A DNA stretch of 64,000 nucleotides, taken from assembly GCA_914767715.1 (NCBI GenBank), contig OU612073.1, positions 25,668,001 to 25,732,000 on the forward strand, in the 5' to 3' direction. This document shows positions 61,410 to 64,000 of the stretch, in pieces. This DNA comes from Membranipora membranacea (lineage: Eukaryota > Bryozoa > Gymnolaemata > Cheilostomatida > Membraniporidae). How positions within the stretch are numbered: the first letter of the stretch is position 1; each line of letters opens with the position of its first letter. The notes beneath the pieces are model-generated. The model was not told the origin of the DNA, did no database searches, and was given only the letters and a program-made list of their open reading frames with translations. A program made the translations under genes and the position numbers.

Positions 61410-62996
61410 ATCATGGGGTCAGCTCAAGTCACTACTTCAACTGAAAAAACCCAACTCTCAATGTCATCTACCACCCGAGATATTGAATAAACATTACACC
61501 AGGTTTGAGAAAGTTATACCTCCACCCAACCTCCCTCAAACTACACCGGACACTCCATCAGTCTCCAGTGACAAAGTGCTGAAAAGCTTGAGATCGGTCA
61601 ATATAGGTAAAAGTACAGGACCTGACAACATTTCGAATAAGCTGTTGAAAACTGCAGCGTACAGCCTCTCAGAGCCTCTATGCGATAAGTTTAACAACTG
61701 CATTTCTCAGGGAGTCTTCCCTAATGTATGGAAGTTGTCTACCATCATCCCTATTCCGAAGAATGCAGGGGCGAGCGAGCCAAAAGAGTTCCGTCCGATC
61801 GCACTCACCCCTACAATATCTAAGGTATTTGAAAAGCTTCTGCTACAGTTTCTCAAACCATGTCTCACCGATAATACTCAGTTTGCATATCAGCAGCACC
61901 GCTCCACTGAAGATGCACTAGCATCCCTACTAGACATAGTCACAGAACATCTTGACAATAATGCGAAGAATCATGCGAGATGTCTATTTATAGACTACTC
62001 AAGTGCATTCAATACTATCAGCCCTACCACACTCTGCAACCAGCTGCAAGAAACCAGTCTGAATCCCGCAATACTCAACCTTGTATATGACTTTATGACA
62101 AACCGCTCTCAGAAGGTTCTCACTGAACAGGGCCTCTCATCTGCACTAACTACCTCTGTCGGAACTCCACAAGGTTGTGTTATCAGTCCCCTTCTTTTTT
62201 CAATATATGTACAGCACATGCCTAAGCCTAGCTCTGGTAACTTTCATCTGATTAAATATGCTGACGACACAGTATTGATTGAGCTTTTGTCGAGAAGTGA
62301 TGTTTCATGTATGGGTAATGCTGCCCAAGACTTGGCTGGTTGGTGTCATGATAATGATCTATTTTTGAATGTGTCAAAGACAAAGGAGCTTGTATTGTGC
62401 AATCTTAGAGACAATCCTGTACATGATAGCTTAGTTATCAATGGTAATAATGTAGAGCAGGTTGACAGTTTTAATGACTTAGGCACTATTATTGACAAAA
62501 AGCAAAAGTTCCAAAACATTCCATTGAAGTCATCAAGAAAGCCCGCAAGAGACTTTACATAATGAAGAAGGTGTATTCAATGCATATAGCTGTGCCTCTT
62601 AGAATGCAATGCTATACTACTTTAATTCAATGTATATTTTTGTACCACCTTAGCACTCTATATGGCCACTCATCCTCGTCATCTAGGAAATCGCTCAATA
62701 AAGTTATATGGCTCGCAGGCTATCTAGGTAGCTGCAAGTTTGACACCATCGAGGCAATATACGAAAGAGTGATGAGAACAAGATGCCTCAAACTCGTAGC
62801 TACTGACCACGCTGACCATGTATTTACATACGAACTGACTGTTTCCCAGTGATAATTCTTGCTGTTTATTTATTTTTTTTCAATTTTTAAAACCAACCAG
62901 GCCAAAACTTTTTAATGTTTACACCATAACTTTTATTGCTCAGCGAAAACAAAATATTTCTCAATCATGAGATTGTAATAAACGATGAATGAATGA
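61410..62996 (+). mobile_element. 5'-truncated LINE with nearly intact reverse transcriptase (Rex/CR1-like)
   Basis: The open frame 61483-62562 (359 codons) has LRSVNIGKSTGPDNISNKLL, WKLSTIIPIPKN, FRPIALTPTISKVFEKLL, CLFIDYSSAFNTI (motif A), TSVGTPQGCVISPLLFSIYV (motif B) and LIKYADDTVLIE (catalytic YADD). A frameshift near 62520-62560 separates the C-terminal thumb frame (62562-62852). The 3' end is a GAATGAATGAAT repeat and (AAT)n run (62980-63037). The RT looks young relative to the other copies, but the endonuclease and 5' part are missing. Confidence 0.88.
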
Positions 62997-63000
62997 ATGA

Positions 63001-63036
<36 letters not shown>

Positions 63037-63037
63037 T
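62980..63037. repeat. (GAAT)n/(AAT)n LINE tail microsatellite
   Basis: GAAT units followed by about twelve AAT units, marking the 3' end of the LINE. Confidence 0.85.
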
Positions 63038-63580
63038 TTTGCCGTTTTATTTAAAAATTTTTAAAACTTTTACTGGGTGCATAAAATAGCTAAAAAGGAT
63101 ACCCCTTGATTAAGGTAAAAAGAAAAAAGGAAATGAATAGATATATAAAAATCAATACTAACTATGCAAAATGTAAATTGTGTTACACAGTAGAGCTTGG
63201 CCTCATTTATTTGTTCTCGACTTCGATATAAAAGAATCGATGAACATGCTGGTTGATCGTTTAGGCCTATTAAAATGTGTTCTCAACTAATCTCTTCCTC
63301 AATGAGTGTTCTGAGTGTGATTTCACCTAACTTGCGTATTTATGGCACCGTTGAATAGTGCCATAATCCTGGGAGACTTGGGAATTCGAGCTGGTTCAGT
63401 AGTTGATTTTCCACAATAAATTTTGGTCAGAAAAATAGTCAGCTAAGATAGAAAACCTGCAACTGTTGAGATTCATGGGGTTTGTCCTAGCATAAGAAAT
63501 TGCTGTTGTCTATGAAAGATGTTGCGCGAGATTGATAATGTCTCTTGTAGAGTTACATACCTAATTCCAATTACACATTT
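63038..63580. other. Non-coding stretch
   Basis: No gene or repeat recognised. Confidence 0.4.
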
Positions 63581-63581
63581 G

Positions 63582-63646
63582 TTCATCATCATCATCAGTA
63601 GTATATATATATATATATATATATATATACTACTGATGATGATGAA
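63582..63646. repeat. Perfect palindrome centred on (TA)n
   Basis: TTCATCATCATC-AGTAGTA and its reverse complement flank a ~28-bp (TA)n core, giving a cruciform-capable palindrome of about 60 bp. Confidence 0.9.
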
Positions 63647-63664
63647 TAAATGGAATAATACAAC

Positions 63665-64000
63665 CCGGGGTCCGGGGTCCGGGGTCCGGGGTCCGGGGTC
63701 CGGGGTCCGGGGTCCGGGGTCCGGGGTCCGGGGTCCGGGGTCCGGGGTCCGGGGTCCGGGGTCCGGGGTCCGGGGTCCGGGGTCCGGGGTCCGGGGTCCG
63801 GGGTCCGGGGTCCGGGGTCCGGGGTCCGGGGGCCGGGGTCCGGGGTCCGGGGTCCGGGGTCCGGGGTCCGGGGTCCGGGGTCCGGGGTCCGGGGTCCGGG
63901 GTCCGGGGTCCGGGGTCCGGGGTCCGGGGTCCGGGGTCCGGGGTTCGGGGTTCGGGGTTCGGGGTTCGGGGTTCGGGGTTCGGGGTTCGGGGTTCGGGGT
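63665..64000. repeat. (GGGGTCC)n 7-bp satellite, runs off the window
   Basis: About 40 GGGGTCC units with rare variants (one GGGGGCC near 63830), switching abruptly to GGGGTTC from about 63943 for the last ~8 units. G4 tracts every 7 nt meet the quadruplex rule. The array is truncated by the window end. Confidence 0.95.

Noticed and set aside
63665-64000. True telomere
   Set aside because: The unit GGGGTCC is not the animal TTAGGG type; a G-rich satellite is the safer call although a subtelomeric location is possible.

Overview
This is a fragment of an intron-rich, AT-rich animal nuclear genome. It has GT-AG introns, TATA boxes, AATAAA signals, tRNA-derived SINEs, several non-LTR retrotransposon tails, foldback/MITE DNA elements and many minisatellites. 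The gene content fits a marine invertebrate, but the phylum cannot be fixed from the sequence.

The centrepiece is one complete minus-strand gene (ATG at 41970, stop at 18843). I assembled it by hand into 34 coding exons with consistent phases (5,163 nt, 1,720 residues plus stop). It encodes a secreted alpha-2-macroglobulin-type thioester-containing protein with signal peptide, macroglobulin domains, bait region, intact GCGEQN thioester and a receptor-binding domain ending in a Cys motif. It lacks an anaphylatoxin and a C345C/netrin domain, so it is A2M-like rather than complement C3/4/5. Two phase 1-1 exons encode collagen-like Gly-X-Y tracts. One (residues ~551-620) sits just before the bait-region macroglobulin domain, and the other (~821-920) lies inside the bait region itself. 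A protease trap with a collagen-like bait is the most interesting biology in the window.

A second unexpected pattern is that tandem repeats in this gene repeatedly contain an exon-intron junction: the acceptors of exons 8, 10, 13, 19 and 24 and the donor of exon 23. The same holds for the donor of exon 1 of a neighbouring small gene. The repeats therefore create arrays of decoy or alternative splice sites.

Layout. 1-7.3 kb: LINE remnants and a recent 1.25-kb tandem duplication carrying a 36-bp minisatellite. 7.3-11.4 kb: two divergently transcribed three-exon genes for small secreted Cys-rich peptides (97 and 129 aa). 11.8-17 kb: a 0.5-kb MITE, a 36-bp minisatellite and a 2.2-kb foldback element. 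18.5-42.0 kb: the A2M-like gene, with MITEs, a LINE tail and a tRNA-like SINE in its introns. 43.0-44.6 kb: a hAT-like element holding a LINE tail. 49-63 kb: nested retroelements. A decayed LINE is followed by an RLE-type (R2/R4-like) retrotransposon split by a 7.6-kb hairpin-ended DNA element, then by a 5'-truncated LINE whose reverse transcriptase is almost open. 63.6-64 kb: a perfect TA-centred palindrome and a long (GGGGTCC)n array with strong G-quadruplex potential that runs off the end.

The A2M-like gene and the two Cys-rich peptides could all be secreted defence molecules, but that grouping is inference.
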